64,000 nt of DNA from Endomicrobium sp. (GTDB taxonomy: Bacteria; Elusimicrobiota; Endomicrobiia; Endomicrobiales; Endomicrobiaceae), in contig JAISLA010000001.1 of NCBI GenBank assembly GCA_031260705.1, forward strand, positions 1-64,000, written 5' to 3'. The notes under the pieces were generated by a model, which ran no database searches, was not told the DNA's origin, and saw only the letters and a list, made by a program, of their open reading frames with translations. Positions 52,363-62,219 of the stretch are shown here, one piece after another; position 1 is the stretch's first letter; every line of letters starts with the position of its first letter. A program made the position numbers and the translations under genes.

Positions 52363-53529
52363 ATGGAAATTCGTTACAATGAGAAATTGAAAAAACTGCC
52401 CCCTTATCTTTTTATTGAAATAGATAGAAAGAAAAAAGAAGCAATCAAACAAGGGGCAGATATAATATCTTTAGGCGTTGGAGATCCGGATTTACCTACA
52501 CCGGATCATATAATAAAATCTATGCAGGAATCCGTGACAAAACCTGCAAATCATCAATATCCATTCGGAGCAGGTCTGCTTTCTTACAGAAAAGCCATTG
52601 CGGAGTGGTACAAAAAAAGATTTAAAGTTGATTTAAATCCCGATGAAATCTGCGCGCTTATAGGTTCAAAGGAGGGTATAGGACACATACATCTGGGGTT
52701 TATAAATCCGGGAGATGTAGTTTTGATACCCGAACCGGGCTATCCCGTATATAACACAGGCACAATTTTTACCGACGGCAGTCCGTACTTTATGCCTTTG
52801 CTTGAAAAGAACGGTTTTTTGCCTGATTTAGATGCAATTCCTGCAGATATTCTTAAAAAAGCAAAGCTGATTTTTATAAATTATCCTAATAATCCCACTG
52901 CTGCAACTGCTCCGGAGAAATTTTATCTGGAACTTATAGAATTTGCAAAAAAGAATAATATAATTGTTGCGGCGGATGCTGCATATTCTGAAATATATTA
53001 TGATGAAAATGAGAAACCGTTGAGCTTTCTTGAAATTCCGGGAGCTAAGGAAGTGGGGGTAGAGTTTCATTCCCTTTCAAAAACTTATAATATGACCGGT
53101 TGGCGTATAGGCTGGGTCTGCGGCAATAGAGATGTAGTTGCGGGTATTGCAAAAGTGAAAGATAACTATGATTCCGGTGTTTTTCAAGCGGTTCAAGAAG
53201 CGGCGGTTACGGCGCTTGCGTCTTCCCAGAAGTGTGTTGAAGATGCCAGAAAGATATATAAAGAACGCAGAGATACTTTAGTTGAAGGTCTGCAAAAATT
53301 GGGCTGGGACGTAAATCTGTCTAAAGCATCTTTTTATGTCTGGGCAAAAGTTCCGAAAGGTCATACGTCGTCGCAGACTGTTTCAAAACTTCTTGAAGAG
53401 GCTGCTATAATATGCACTCCGGGCAACGGTATGGGGAAAAGTGGCGAAGGCTATGTCAGATTTGCCCTTACTGTGAACGTGCTGAGAATTAAAGAAGCTG
53501 TGGAGCGTATCGGTAAAATAAGATGGTAA
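52363..53529 (+). CDS. dapL: LL-diaminopimelate aminotransferase (DapL-type)
   Basis: LGVGDPDLPTPDHI, INYPNNPTAATA, FHSLSKTYNMTGWRIGW (PLP lysine); clustered with dap genes. Confidence 0.92.
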   Translation: MEIRYNEKLKKLPPYLFIEIDRKKKEAIKQGADIISLGVGDPDLPTPDHIIKSMQESVTKPANHQYPFGAGLLSYRKAIAEWYKKRFKVDLNPDEICALIGSKEGIGHIHLGFINPGDVVLIPEPGYPVYNTGTIFTDGSPYFMPLLEKNGFLPDLDAIPADILKKAKLIFINYPNNPTAATAPEKFYLELIEFAKKNNIIVAADAAYSEIYYDENEKPLSFLEIPGAKEVGVEFHSLSKTYNMTGWRIGWVCGNRDVVAGIAKVKDNYDSGVFQAVQEAAVTALASSQKCVEDARKIYKERRDTLVEGLQKLGWDVNLSKASFYVWAKVPKGHTSSQTVSKLLEEAAIICTPGNGMGKSGEGYVRFALTVNVLRIKEAVERIGKIRW

Positions 53530-53653
53530 ATTAAGTTAGAGGATTTTGTAAAACTTGATTTATCAAGTAATGGTAAAATAAACCTGCTGAAAATTTTATT
53601 AACGAAGTATCTGCTTAAAGGAGTGAAAGAAATAGACAAGGGGGAATAAAAAC

Positions 53654-53925
53654 ATAGATTTACAGCAAAGATATCTTAAAATACTGATACTTGTGTATAT
53701 GTTTTCGGCTCTAAGCAAAAGGAACGGCAAAAAGAGCTTCTGATATTGATTTAACTTTTGATTGCTGTGGGAAAAATATTGCCACATATTTTGTTAGTCG
53801 GCATAAAGTATGAGTTTGAAGAAAGCAGTCTGCCGTATAATGTCGATGTGATGGATTTGAATGAAAATTCGGACAATTTTAAAGAATTTGTTAAAGATGA
53901 TTTGGTTAAAATAGAGTGTATATAA
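53654..53925 (+). pseudogene. MNT-type minimal nucleotidyltransferase (antitoxin-like) relic
   Basis: Reading across frameshifts: VYVFGSRAKGTAKRASDIDLTFD ... KYEFEESSLPYNVDVMDLNE.SDNFKEFVKDDLVKIE. Confidence 0.65.
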
Positions 53926-54052
53926 AAGAAAATATATAAGACAAACAATTATCCTTTTTAAGATGGTTTTATCAGACAACTATACAAAAATTTACAATAT
54001 TTATGCGAACGCAGTTTTAGTTTGCCTTAAAATAATATTTGACGGAGTTTTT

Positions 54053-54445
54053 GTGAAAAACAATTTTCCTATTTTTGACAAAGTTACGCCATCTGTGCTT
54101 GAGACGATGCCTTATGAATATGCCGGAAAAGATATAAATGTCCGTATTGAAACCGGAGAGTTTACCTGCCTTTGTCCGTGGACGGGTCTTCCTGATTTTG
54201 CATATCTCGTCATAAATTATACTCCAGCCGAAAACGTCATGGAATTTAAATCTTTAAAATTGTATTTACAGAGTTACAGGATGGTTGGCATGGTACACGA
54301 AAGCGTTGTAAACAATATTTTAAGCGATTTAGTGAAGACTGTAAAACCCAAAGAAATGTGCGTGAATATGGAGTTTGGAATACGTGGCGGATTGACTGCA
54401 ACGGTTTCTGCTGAATATTTAAGTAGAGAGATAAAAGAGGAGTAA
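54053..54445 (+). CDS. queF: NADPH-dependent 7-cyano-7-deazaguanine reductase (QueF, short type)
   Basis: GEFTCLCPWTGLPDFAYLVI, FKSLKLYLQSYRMVGMVHE, GGLTATV; start may be 53963. Confidence 0.85.
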   Translation: MKNNFPIFDKVTPSVLETMPYEYAGKDINVRIETGEFTCLCPWTGLPDFAYLVINYTPAENVMEFKSLKLYLQSYRMVGMVHESVVNNILSDLVKTVKPKEMCVNMEFGIRGGLTATVSAEYLSREIKEE

Positions 54446-54543
54446 TGAGTGAATGTAAAATGTACGCAAAATGCAAAATATCACCCTGAACAAAGAGAAT
54501 CCTTTAAATTTACGGTTATAAAATGACGACAGAAGAGAAATAA

Positions 54544-55896
54544 ATGTTTCGAGAAAGGCAGAATATACATTTCGTAGGCATAGGCGGATCTGGAATGTCC
54601 GGAATAGCCGAAGTTTTAATAAATTTAGGACACAGCGTTTCAGGTTCTGATTTAAAGAAAACGGATGTTACCGAACATCTCAAAGCAATCGGTGTAAAAA
54701 TTTATATCGGACATAGCTGTAAAAATATAAAATCTGCTGAGATTGTTGTCACTTCTACTGCGATAAGCAAGAACAATCCTGAAGTTGTCACTGCATTAAA
54801 GAAAAAAATTCCTATAATTGCGCGTATAGAAATGCTTGCTAAACTTGCAAGACTGAAATATGCCGTAACAATAACGGGAACTCACGGTAAAACGACGACT
54901 ACATCGCTTACTTCTCTTGTTCTTTATAATGGCGGTCTTGATCCTACAATCGTTATCGGTGGCAGACTTAAAAATCTTAAAACAAACGCAAAATTGGGCG
55001 GCAGTGATTATATTGTTGTGGAGGCAGATGAATCTGACGGTTCTTTTTTGAAACTTTCGCCCGTTATTACAGTTGTGACAAATATAGATAACGACCATTT
55101 AGATTATTACGGCAGTATGGAAAATCTTAAAGAAGCTTTTGTTAAACATATTAACTGCATTCCTTCTTATGGCGCTGCAATAATTTGTTCGGACGACGAA
55201 GTTGTTAGAAAAATAATTCCCCAAATTACAAGAAAATACGTCACTTACGGACTTGTAGGAAATCCGGATATTAAAGCTTCAAATATAAAAGTATTGAAAA
55301 ACCATACGAGTTTTGACGTTTTTTATATGGGAAAAAAAGCCGGCAATATCTGTATGAAAATTCCGGGCAAGCACAACGTATCAAATTCTCTTGCAGCAAT
55401 AGGAGTTGGGTTGAGGCTTGGCTTACCTTTTAGTTCAATTGCAAATACGATAAATAAATTTGACGGCGTCAGCAGGCGTCTTGAAATAAAAGGCGAAAAG
55501 AACGGAGTGACGGTTATGGACGATTACGGTCATCATCCGACTGAAGTTGTTGTCACTTTAAGAGCTATAAAACATTTTTGGCCCGAACGCAGACTCGTTG
55601 TTTTGTTCCAGCCGCACAGATATACAAGAACAAAACAGCTTTTTAATGAATTCGGCAGAAGTTTTTCGGACGCAGATTTTGTAAAAGTATTAGACATTTA
55701 TTCTGCGGGAGAGCAGTCTATAGATGGAGTAACTTCGGATTTGATACTAGAAAGCCTTGTAAGCAATAAATGCAAAGCGGAAAAATTTTCGGATTTAGAA
55801 AAGTTTTCTAAAGACCTTTCTCCTGGAGATGTAGTTTTAACTTTAGGAGCGGGAGACGTCTGGAAAAAAGGAGAGGAGTTATTAACTCTGATTTGA
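54544..55896 (+). CDS. murC: UDP-N-acetylmuramate--L-alanine ligase
   Basis: HFVGIGGSGMSGIAEVL, ITGTHGKTTTTSL, DDYGHHPTEV, FQPHRYTRTK. Confidence 0.97.
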   Translation: MFRERQNIHFVGIGGSGMSGIAEVLINLGHSVSGSDLKKTDVTEHLKAIGVKIYIGHSCKNIKSAEIVVTSTAISKNNPEVVTALKKKIPIIARIEMLAKLARLKYAVTITGTHGKTTTTSLTSLVLYNGGLDPTIVIGGRLKNLKTNAKLGGSDYIVVEADESDGSFLKLSPVITVVTNIDNDHLDYYGSMENLKEAFVKHINCIPSYGAAIICSDDEVVRKIIPQITRKYVTYGLVGNPDIKASNIKVLKNHTSFDVFYMGKKAGNICMKIPGKHNVSNSLAAIGVGLRLGLPFSSIANTINKFDGVSRRLEIKGEKNGVTVMDDYGHHPTEVVVTLRAIKHFWPERRLVVLFQPHRYTRTKQLFNEFGRSFSDADFVKVLDIYSAGEQSIDGVTSDLILESLVSNKCKAEKFSDLEKFSKDLSPGDVVLTLGAGDVWKKGEELLTLI

Positions 55897-56765
55897 TTGA
55901 AACCTTATCTTCTTTAGGATGCAAAGTCTTAAAAAGTGAACCGCTTTCCATGCATTGTTCCTTTAAAATCGGCGGACCGGCTGATTTTTTTATTGAAATT
56001 CCGAATGAATTAGCTTTATCGGAATTTTTAAGAGTTATTTCAGCTGGCAGATTTTATATTTTGGGCGGAGGAACGAATGTTCTTTTTTCTGATGAGGGTT
56101 ATAGAGGAACAATCGTTCGCCTTACGGGGAGTTTCAAAGAAATTTCTGTTTCGGAGGACGAAATTTTATGTGGCGGCGGAGCGATGCTTTCGGATGTTTT
56201 AAAAACTGCTTGCAAAAATAGTTTGACGGGTCTTGAATGTGCGGCGGGAATTTCAGGAACGGTCGGCGGGGCGGTTTACGGAAATGCGGGGAGAGGAGAT
56301 AAATGGATAAGCGCTGCCGTAAAGAGCGTAGAGGTTTATAAAAATTTAAAAAAAGAACTTATAAGCAGGGAAAAAGCTGTCTTCGACTACAGAAAAAGCG
56401 GATTTGAAAACTGTATCATTTCAAAGGTTGTTTTTTCCTTGAAAAAAGATGTGAAAAAAGATAGTTTAGGAGAAATTTCTAAAAATATGCAAAAACGCTT
56501 AGAAACGCAGCCTCTAAATATGCCTAACGCCGGCAGCATATTTAAAAATCCTGACGGATTCAGCGTCGGAAAACTTATTGAAGAAGCCAGTTTAAAAGGA
56601 ATATGTGCGGGAAAAGCGCAGATCTCGGAACTTCACGGAAATTTTATAGTAAATGCGGGCGGTGCTTTTGCAGAAGATGTTTTGTCTCTGATCAATTTAA
56701 TAAAAGAAAAAATAAAAGAAAAATTCGGTATAAGTCTCGAAATGGAGATAAAGATAATAAAATGA
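55893..56765 (+). CDS. murB: UDP-N-acetylenolpyruvoylglucosamine reductase
   Basis: SFKIGGPADFFIEI, LGGGTNVLFSDEGYRGTIV, GISGTVGGAVYGNAG, NAGSIFKNP. Confidence 0.95.
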   Translation: MIETLSSLGCKVLKSEPLSMHCSFKIGGPADFFIEIPNELALSEFLRVISAGRFYILGGGTNVLFSDEGYRGTIVRLTGSFKEISVSEDEILCGGGAMLSDVLKTACKNSLTGLECAAGISGTVGGAVYGNAGRGDKWISAAVKSVEVYKNLKKELISREKAVFDYRKSGFENCIISKVVFSLKKDVKKDSLGEISKNMQKRLETQPLNMPNAGSIFKNPDGFSVGKLIEEASLKGICAGKAQISELHGNFIVNAGGAFAEDVLSLINLIKEKIKEKFGISLEMEIKIIK

Positions 56766-57682
56766 CAGATTCTGATATTTTGGCAAAGTTGAGTAACAAA
56801 AAAATAGGCGTTTTGTACGGCGGACTTTCAAGTGAAAGAGAAATTTCAATTAGATCCGGCAAAGCTGTTTTAAATGCATTTAAGAAATTAAAATTGAATG
56901 TATGCGGCATTGATGTAAACAGAAACATTGCCGAAGAAATTAAAAAAGAAAAAATAAATATTGCGTATATAGCTTTGCACGGTCCGATAGGCGAAGACGG
57001 AACAATTCAAGGTATGCTTGAAATATTAGGCATTCCTTATACGGGCAGCGGTGTTTTTGCAAGTGCTGCTTCTATAGATAAAGATGTTTCAAAGAAAATA
57101 TTCAAATATGCAGATATTTTGACTCCTGAATGGAAAATGTTGAAAAAATTTGGAACCGCACCGGAAATAAAAAAATATCCCGTAATTGTAAAACCGGTTT
57201 TGCAGGGATCTACGATAGGCGTGACAATAGTGGAGAGACCTTCAGAATTTGCTGGCGCTGTGAAAGAGGTGTTTAAATATGGCAGCGAAGCTCTTATTGA
57301 GCAGTTTATAGAAGGCAAAGAAGTGACTGTAGGAGTTCTAAACGGCAAAGCGTTGCCTGTGGTGGAAATAGTTCTCAAAGGAAAATTTTATGATTTTAAG
57401 TCTAAATATCAAAAAGGCGGTTCACGGCATATAATTCCTGCGGGAGTAAGTGAAGAGGTTTATGAAATGGCGCAGAATTACGCTGAAAAAGTGTATAAAA
57501 TTTTTAAATGCAGAGCGGTATGCCGCGTTGATATGATTGTGGATAGAAAAGATAAAGTATGGGTTCTTGAAAATAATACTATTCCCGGAATGACGGAGAC
57601 TTCTTTGGTTCCCGATGAAGGCAGGGCTGTCGGATATAATTTTGAAAGTTTGGTTTTAAAAATAACTGAAAGCGCATTATAA
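56762..57682 (+). CDS. ddl: D-alanine--D-alanine ligase
   Basis: VLYGGLSSEREISIRSGKAV, ALHGPIGEDGTIQGMLEILGIPYTGSGVFASA, VLENNTIPGMTETSLVP; start ATG 56762. Confidence 0.96.
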   Translation: MTDSDILAKLSNKKIGVLYGGLSSEREISIRSGKAVLNAFKKLKLNVCGIDVNRNIAEEIKKEKINIAYIALHGPIGEDGTIQGMLEILGIPYTGSGVFASAASIDKDVSKKIFKYADILTPEWKMLKKFGTAPEIKKYPVIVKPVLQGSTIGVTIVERPSEFAGAVKEVFKYGSEALIEQFIEGKEVTVGVLNGKALPVVEIVLKGKFYDFKSKYQKGGSRHIIPAGVSEEVYEMAQNYAEKVYKIFKCRAVCRVDMIVDRKDKVWVLENNTIPGMTETSLVPDEGRAVGYNFESLVLKITESAL

Positions 57683-57683
57683 G

Positions 57684-58487
57684 ATGGCAAAAAAGAAGCG
57701 CTATGTTTACAGACGCGTCTCTGGAGTTAGCAATCATTCAAATTCGCGAAATAAAGGCAGGAAAAGCATTAAGTTGTTTTTCTATACTGCATTGTTTGTT
57801 TTTTTTGCTTTTTTGATTTATTTCGGCGGCAGAAAACTGATGAACTTTGCTTATGAATCCGACAAGATAATTGTCAAAGATATAGAAGTTGTCGGGACAA
57901 AAAATGTCACAAAAACCGAAATAAAAGAATTGCTCCCTTTTAAGACAGGCGACAATCTTTTAAAAATCAATCTGTCAAAAGCTGAAGACGAAATAAAAAG
58001 ATTGAAACCAGAATTGAAAAACATTATAATCAACAGGTCTTGGCAGAAAGTGAAAATCAAACTCTATGAGAGAACTCCGGAAGCATTTATAATGTGCGGC
58101 GATGCAGTGTTCGGTATAGATTTTGACGATAATCCTTTTCCTTTGCGCGGTTTTATGAGCGCAGCGAAAGTGCCTAAACTTTTTTATAGATCTGATGTCG
58201 AGAGAAAAAAACTTTTGAGTTTTGTTAAAATTTTTAAGCCTGTATGCGGTGATTTTCTAACTGATGTTTCCGAAATAAAATTCAGCAATGCCGGCGATAT
58301 AATTTTTGTTACGCACGACAATACAGTGGTTTTCTGGGGCGATGAAGAACCGGATGTTTTATCGCATAAATTTAATAGATTTCAAAAAATTTATGCCGAT
58401 GCGATGTCAAAATACAAACAAATTGAATATATAGATATGACTCTTTACAGTTTTGGAAGGGCGACGGTGAAACCTGTTAGAGAATGA
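57684..58487 (+). CDS. ftsQ: Cell division protein FtsQ (POTRA domain)
   Basis: N-terminal TM, KDIEVVGTKNVTKTEIKELLPFKTGDNLLKINL POTRA-like, located ddl-ftsQ-ftsA. Confidence 0.87.
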   Translation: MAKKKRYVYRRVSGVSNHSNSRNKGRKSIKLFFYTALFVFFAFLIYFGGRKLMNFAYESDKIIVKDIEVVGTKNVTKTEIKELLPFKTGDNLLKINLSKAEDEIKRLKPELKNIIINRSWQKVKIKLYERTPEAFIMCGDAVFGIDFDDNPFPLRGFMSAAKVPKLFYRSDVERKKLLSFVKIFKPVCGDFLTDVSEIKFSNAGDIIFVTHDNTVVFWGDEEPDVLSHKFNRFQKIYADAMSKYKQIEYIDMTLYSFGRATVKPVRE

Positions 58488-58664
58488 GTTGTTGTTTTAC
58501 CGCAGATCATTATTTGAGCAAGAACAAAGAGTGCGGTGCTGTCTGTGACCCGAACAGACTGGCGGCGATATACGCTTTTGATATTTGAGGTGCGGTAGAG
58601 ATTAATATGGTCTGGAACATAAGGTAAAAAAGCGGAATTAGCACTTTCTTTAAGGATTTAAACA

Positions 58665-59909
58665 ATGGCAAAACAAGCGCTTATAGCAGGTCTTGATATC
58701 GGCAGCAGTCAGATATGCTGCGTTGCCGGAATACGCGATGAAAATGCAAGAGTCGTCAAAGTTCTGGGTGCGGTATGCGTTCCATGCGACGGTATTAAAG
58801 CGGGTGCGGTTATCAATATACAGGAAGCGGCGTTGTCTATAGGTAAAGCTTTTGAAGAAACTGAAAAAACTGCAGGCAGCCAGATAGAAAATGTGGTCGT
58901 TGCCATGCGAGGCAGTTTTATAAAATCAAAAACTTCAAAAGGCGTTGCGAATATAAACTATTCAAATAAAGAAATTACTCAGGAAACAGTTGAAAACGCT
59001 TTGGAGAGTGCAAGAAAACAGATAAAAATAAATTCCGATCAGGAAATACTTCAAACAGTTCCCCGCGAGTACATATTGAATCAGCAAAGGGGTATACAGA
59101 ATCCTATTGGCATGGAGGGGACATATATTGAAGTTGACGTGCATGCTTTTATAGCTTCAAGCAGCAATATAGGAAATATAACGAAAGCTATGAATTCCGT
59201 AGGAGTAAAATATGACGATAGAGTTTACGGATATCTGGCTGCAAGCGATATTTTGGTTACAAGAGAAGAAAAAGAATTGAGCTGTCTTGTGATTGATTTC
59301 GGCGGGCTTACAACGGGACTTGTCCACTATGTCGACGGCATAATCAAACATACTGATGAAATTCCGGACGGAGCGGATTACATTACAAGAGATATTGGAC
59401 ATAAGCTGAGAGCGGCTTACTCCGTTTCAAAAGGAATTAAAGAAATGCATGGAGCAGCTTTTGTCTGCAGTGATTTTAAAAATGAAGAATTTGAATATAA
59501 CGGAGCGGACGGCAGAAGCGCAAGAAAATGTGACAGACTCGAGCTTGTAAGCGGTATAATTATGCCGAGAATCGACAGAATTCTATATGAAATAAAGGAA
59601 GTTATGGAAAAAAATAATTATGGGAACGAATTTTTGTCCGGTGGAATAATTCTTACAGGCGGTGGCAGCAGTCTTTACGGTCTTGCCGAAGCGTTTGAAA
59701 AAGCATTTAACTGTTCCGTAAGAAATGGAATACCTAATTCCGATAAGGTTAAGGGTCCGGATGAAATACTGCTGAATCCGTCTTATACGGTGGGGATAGG
59801 GGCAATAGCTTCTGATTTCTTAAGTTCAAAAGGTTATGTGCATAATAAGAAGTCGGCTGGAAGTGGCATAGTATCAAAAATATCGAGATGGTTTGAGGAA
59901 GCTTTTTAA
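58665..59909 (+). CDS. ftsA: Cell division protein FtsA
   Basis: AGLDIGSSQICCVAG, CLVIDFGGLTTGLVHYVDG, GIILTGGGSSLYGLAE; upstream of ftsZ. Confidence 0.95.
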   Translation: MAKQALIAGLDIGSSQICCVAGIRDENARVVKVLGAVCVPCDGIKAGAVINIQEAALSIGKAFEETEKTAGSQIENVVVAMRGSFIKSKTSKGVANINYSNKEITQETVENALESARKQIKINSDQEILQTVPREYILNQQRGIQNPIGMEGTYIEVDVHAFIASSSNIGNITKAMNSVGVKYDDRVYGYLAASDILVTREEKELSCLVIDFGGLTTGLVHYVDGIIKHTDEIPDGADYITRDIGHKLRAAYSVSKGIKEMHGAAFVCSDFKNEEFEYNGADGRSARKCDRLELVSGIIMPRIDRILYEIKEVMEKNNYGNEFLSGGIILTGGGSSLYGLAEAFEKAFNCSVRNGIPNSDKVKGPDEILLNPSYTVGIGAIASDFLSSKGYVHNKKSAGSGIVSKISRWFEEAF

Positions 59910-59910
59910 A

Positions 59911-61011
59911 ATGAGCGTGAAAATAAAGTTGCCTACAAAAGAAACAAATGCGGGACAGCATGCGGTGATAAAGATTCTGGGCATTGGAGGCGGCGGATGC
60001 AATGCCATTAATAGAATGATTGCTGCAAATGTCGGCAACGTCGAATTTGTAGCTATTAATACCGATGCGCAGGTTTTGCTTAAATCTTCAGCTCCGGATG
60101 TACTTCAGATAGGCGAGAAAATAACAAAAGGTCTTGGCGTTGGAGGAAACCCGGAAGTCGGCAGACAGGCGGCAAAAGAAAGCGAGGAAGAAATCAGAGG
60201 GAGACTTGTAGGCGCGGATATGGTTTTTGTTACGGCGGGAATGGGCGGAGGAACAGGAACGGGAGTTGCTCCAATAGTTGCAAAATTTGCAAAAGAAGAA
60301 GGGATACTTACTATAGGTGTTGTCACAAAACCTTTTGAGCATGAGGGCAATGTGAGAATGGCGCAGGCTGAAGAAGGAATTAAAAATCTTAAAGAATATA
60401 CAGACGCTTTAATCGTTATTCCAAATGAAAAAGTTTTTAATGTTATAAACGAAAGAGTCGCTCTTGATGCTTTTTATCAGATTATCGACGATGTTCTAAG
60501 ACAGAGTATTCAGGCGATTACTGATGTCATAACCGTTACCGGTGAAATCAACAGGGATTTTGCTGATGTAAAAAATATTTTGAGTAATTCAGGCACTGCG
60601 TTGATAGGCATAGGCGAAAGTACGAGTTCCAACGTTAAAGAGGCTGTAAGAAAAGCGGTGACAAGTCCTCTTCTTGACAATTATGATATTTCAAAAGCCG
60701 AGAAGGCGCTTGTCAATATAACGACAAATTCTACTGTCACCGCTTTGACGCTGCAGGAAATATTTAAAGATATTAAAAGCTATGGTATTGACGGACATGT
60801 TTTTTTTGGGCATACCATAGACAACAGGCTTGATGATAAAGTTAAAATTACTATTATTGCTACAGGTTTTGAGACTGCTGAATCTGAAGCTGCAATAAAA
60901 AATAAAGAGTTGCAGTGTGATTTTTTTTCGCAACATGATTTGCCTCAAATTGAAGAAACAGATCCGTCAAAGCCGGCATATACATATTGGAGACCCAAAT
61001 TCTTGAAATAA
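59911..61011 (+). CDS. ftsZ: Cell division protein FtsZ
   Basis: ILGIGGGGCNAINRMI, GMGGGTGTGVAPIVA tubulin signature, ATGF. Confidence 0.97.
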   Translation: MSVKIKLPTKETNAGQHAVIKILGIGGGGCNAINRMIAANVGNVEFVAINTDAQVLLKSSAPDVLQIGEKITKGLGVGGNPEVGRQAAKESEEEIRGRLVGADMVFVTAGMGGGTGTGVAPIVAKFAKEEGILTIGVVTKPFEHEGNVRMAQAEEGIKNLKEYTDALIVIPNEKVFNVINERVALDAFYQIIDDVLRQSIQAITDVITVTGEINRDFADVKNILSNSGTALIGIGESTSSNVKEAVRKAVTSPLLDNYDISKAEKALVNITTNSTVTALTLQEIFKDIKSYGIDGHVFFGHTIDNRLDDKVKITIIATGFETAESEAAIKNKELQCDFFSQHDLPQIEETDPSKPAYTYWRPKFLK

Positions 61012-61152
61012 GGCATTTGTATTTGTAGAAATAATGATTGTAGCTGTCCAAGAGATGTCTCGTAAAAGACAGTCTAGTTTTAATGTTGTTGTTCTGATAT
61101 CCGCATGGTAAAGAAAAGGTATGATGCAGCAGTGAACCTAAGAGGATAAAAG

Positions 61153-61302
61153 ATGAAAAAACTGGTAACAGGTGCAGTAGTATTTATGATGTTTTCTGGC
61201 CTGTGCTCGCAGAAAGTAAAAGAGATTGTGCGGCCAAAAACAGCGATGGAACATTCGGAACATTATACAGTAGGGAGATTCGCTTTACTTTATGGCAGGT
61301 AG
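61153..61302 (+). CDS. Small lipoprotein-like ORF (possibly decayed)
   Basis: MKKLVTGAVVFMMFSGLCSQKVKEIVRPKTAMEHSEHYTVGRFALLYGR*; lipobox-like FSGLC. Confidence 0.35.
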   Translation: MKKLVTGAVVFMMFSGLCSQKVKEIVRPKTAMEHSEHYTVGRFALLYGR

Positions 61303-61790
61303 CTATTTTGCTTTTCAAAAGTTGGTGATTTTATAAGTTTGTCTCTATGTGCCGGCATATGCGAATTTATGATGCTTGTTGCATTTTGTCCACAGTAAAA
61401 AAAGAGAATAAAAAATGGAAAATTTCACGCAGAAACAAAGAAAATTATAGTAGAAATGCGTGACACAGTCAGAACGATTAATCATTTAGTTGAGATACTG
61501 GACAAATTTTCGTCCGCAAAAAAATTAAAAAATCCCTTAACTGCTTAAAAAGGTTGAGGCGGTGCTTGGAAAACAGATTTATTTATCTTGAACAACAATA
61601 TGGCTGTTTGGCGAATTTATGTACCGGAAACTAACAAGCGAAAAAGAGAAACTAGAAAACGACTTGCAGAAAGAAAAAGAGAAAGTATTCTCCGCTGAAA
61701 AAAATAAAGAATACTTTAAAGAAGTAAACAAGAGCCTGAAATGCAGAGTAGAAAACTTGCAGGGACTATAAAGAAGATAGGAGCAGTAAA

Positions 61791-62141
61791 ATGAAAAAGG
61801 TATCTTGTATTTTAATGATGTTGATAATAATTGGCGGATGCGAGCAAGAACAAACATCGACAGAATTAGATTATCTTAATAAGGAAATAATTTCGTATTT
61901 AGCGAACCAGTTCTATAACCTTAATGAATTCAAGGATGGGAAGTCTGTTCTAAATATGGGGCAGCAAGAGGTTTTTTTGAAAAATGCACTGAAAGCTTCT
62001 GAAATATACAAAAATATAAACGAAAAGGATGGATACTCTAAAGCCTCTGAACGTGAACAACGGATACTAGCTGATAATATAGAAATGTATAAACAACAGT
62101 CAAAGACTAAGATGGAGCATAAAGAAGAGGTAAAGAAGTGA
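61791..62141 (+). CDS. Small lipoprotein of unknown function
   Basis: 116 aa, signal peptide with lipobox IIGGC; no domain recognised; RBS-like AGGAG upstream. Confidence 0.6.
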   Translation: MKKVSCILMMLIIIGGCEQEQTSTELDYLNKEIISYLANQFYNLNEFKDGKSVLNMGQQEVFLKNALKASEIYKNINEKDGYSKASEREQRILADNIEMYKQQSKTKMEHKEEVKK

Positions 62142-62219
62142 ATCAGGAACAAGAGTTTTAAAAAGTTTAGTCGGACGGTTGTTTGAATTTTAAAGCAGTA
62201 TTTATATAATAAGGAGAAC

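Noticed and set aside
59911-61011. Aberrant FtsZ lacking a C-terminal tail
   Set aside because: The ~46 residue tail ending RPKFLK is within plausible variation of linker plus C-terminal peptide.
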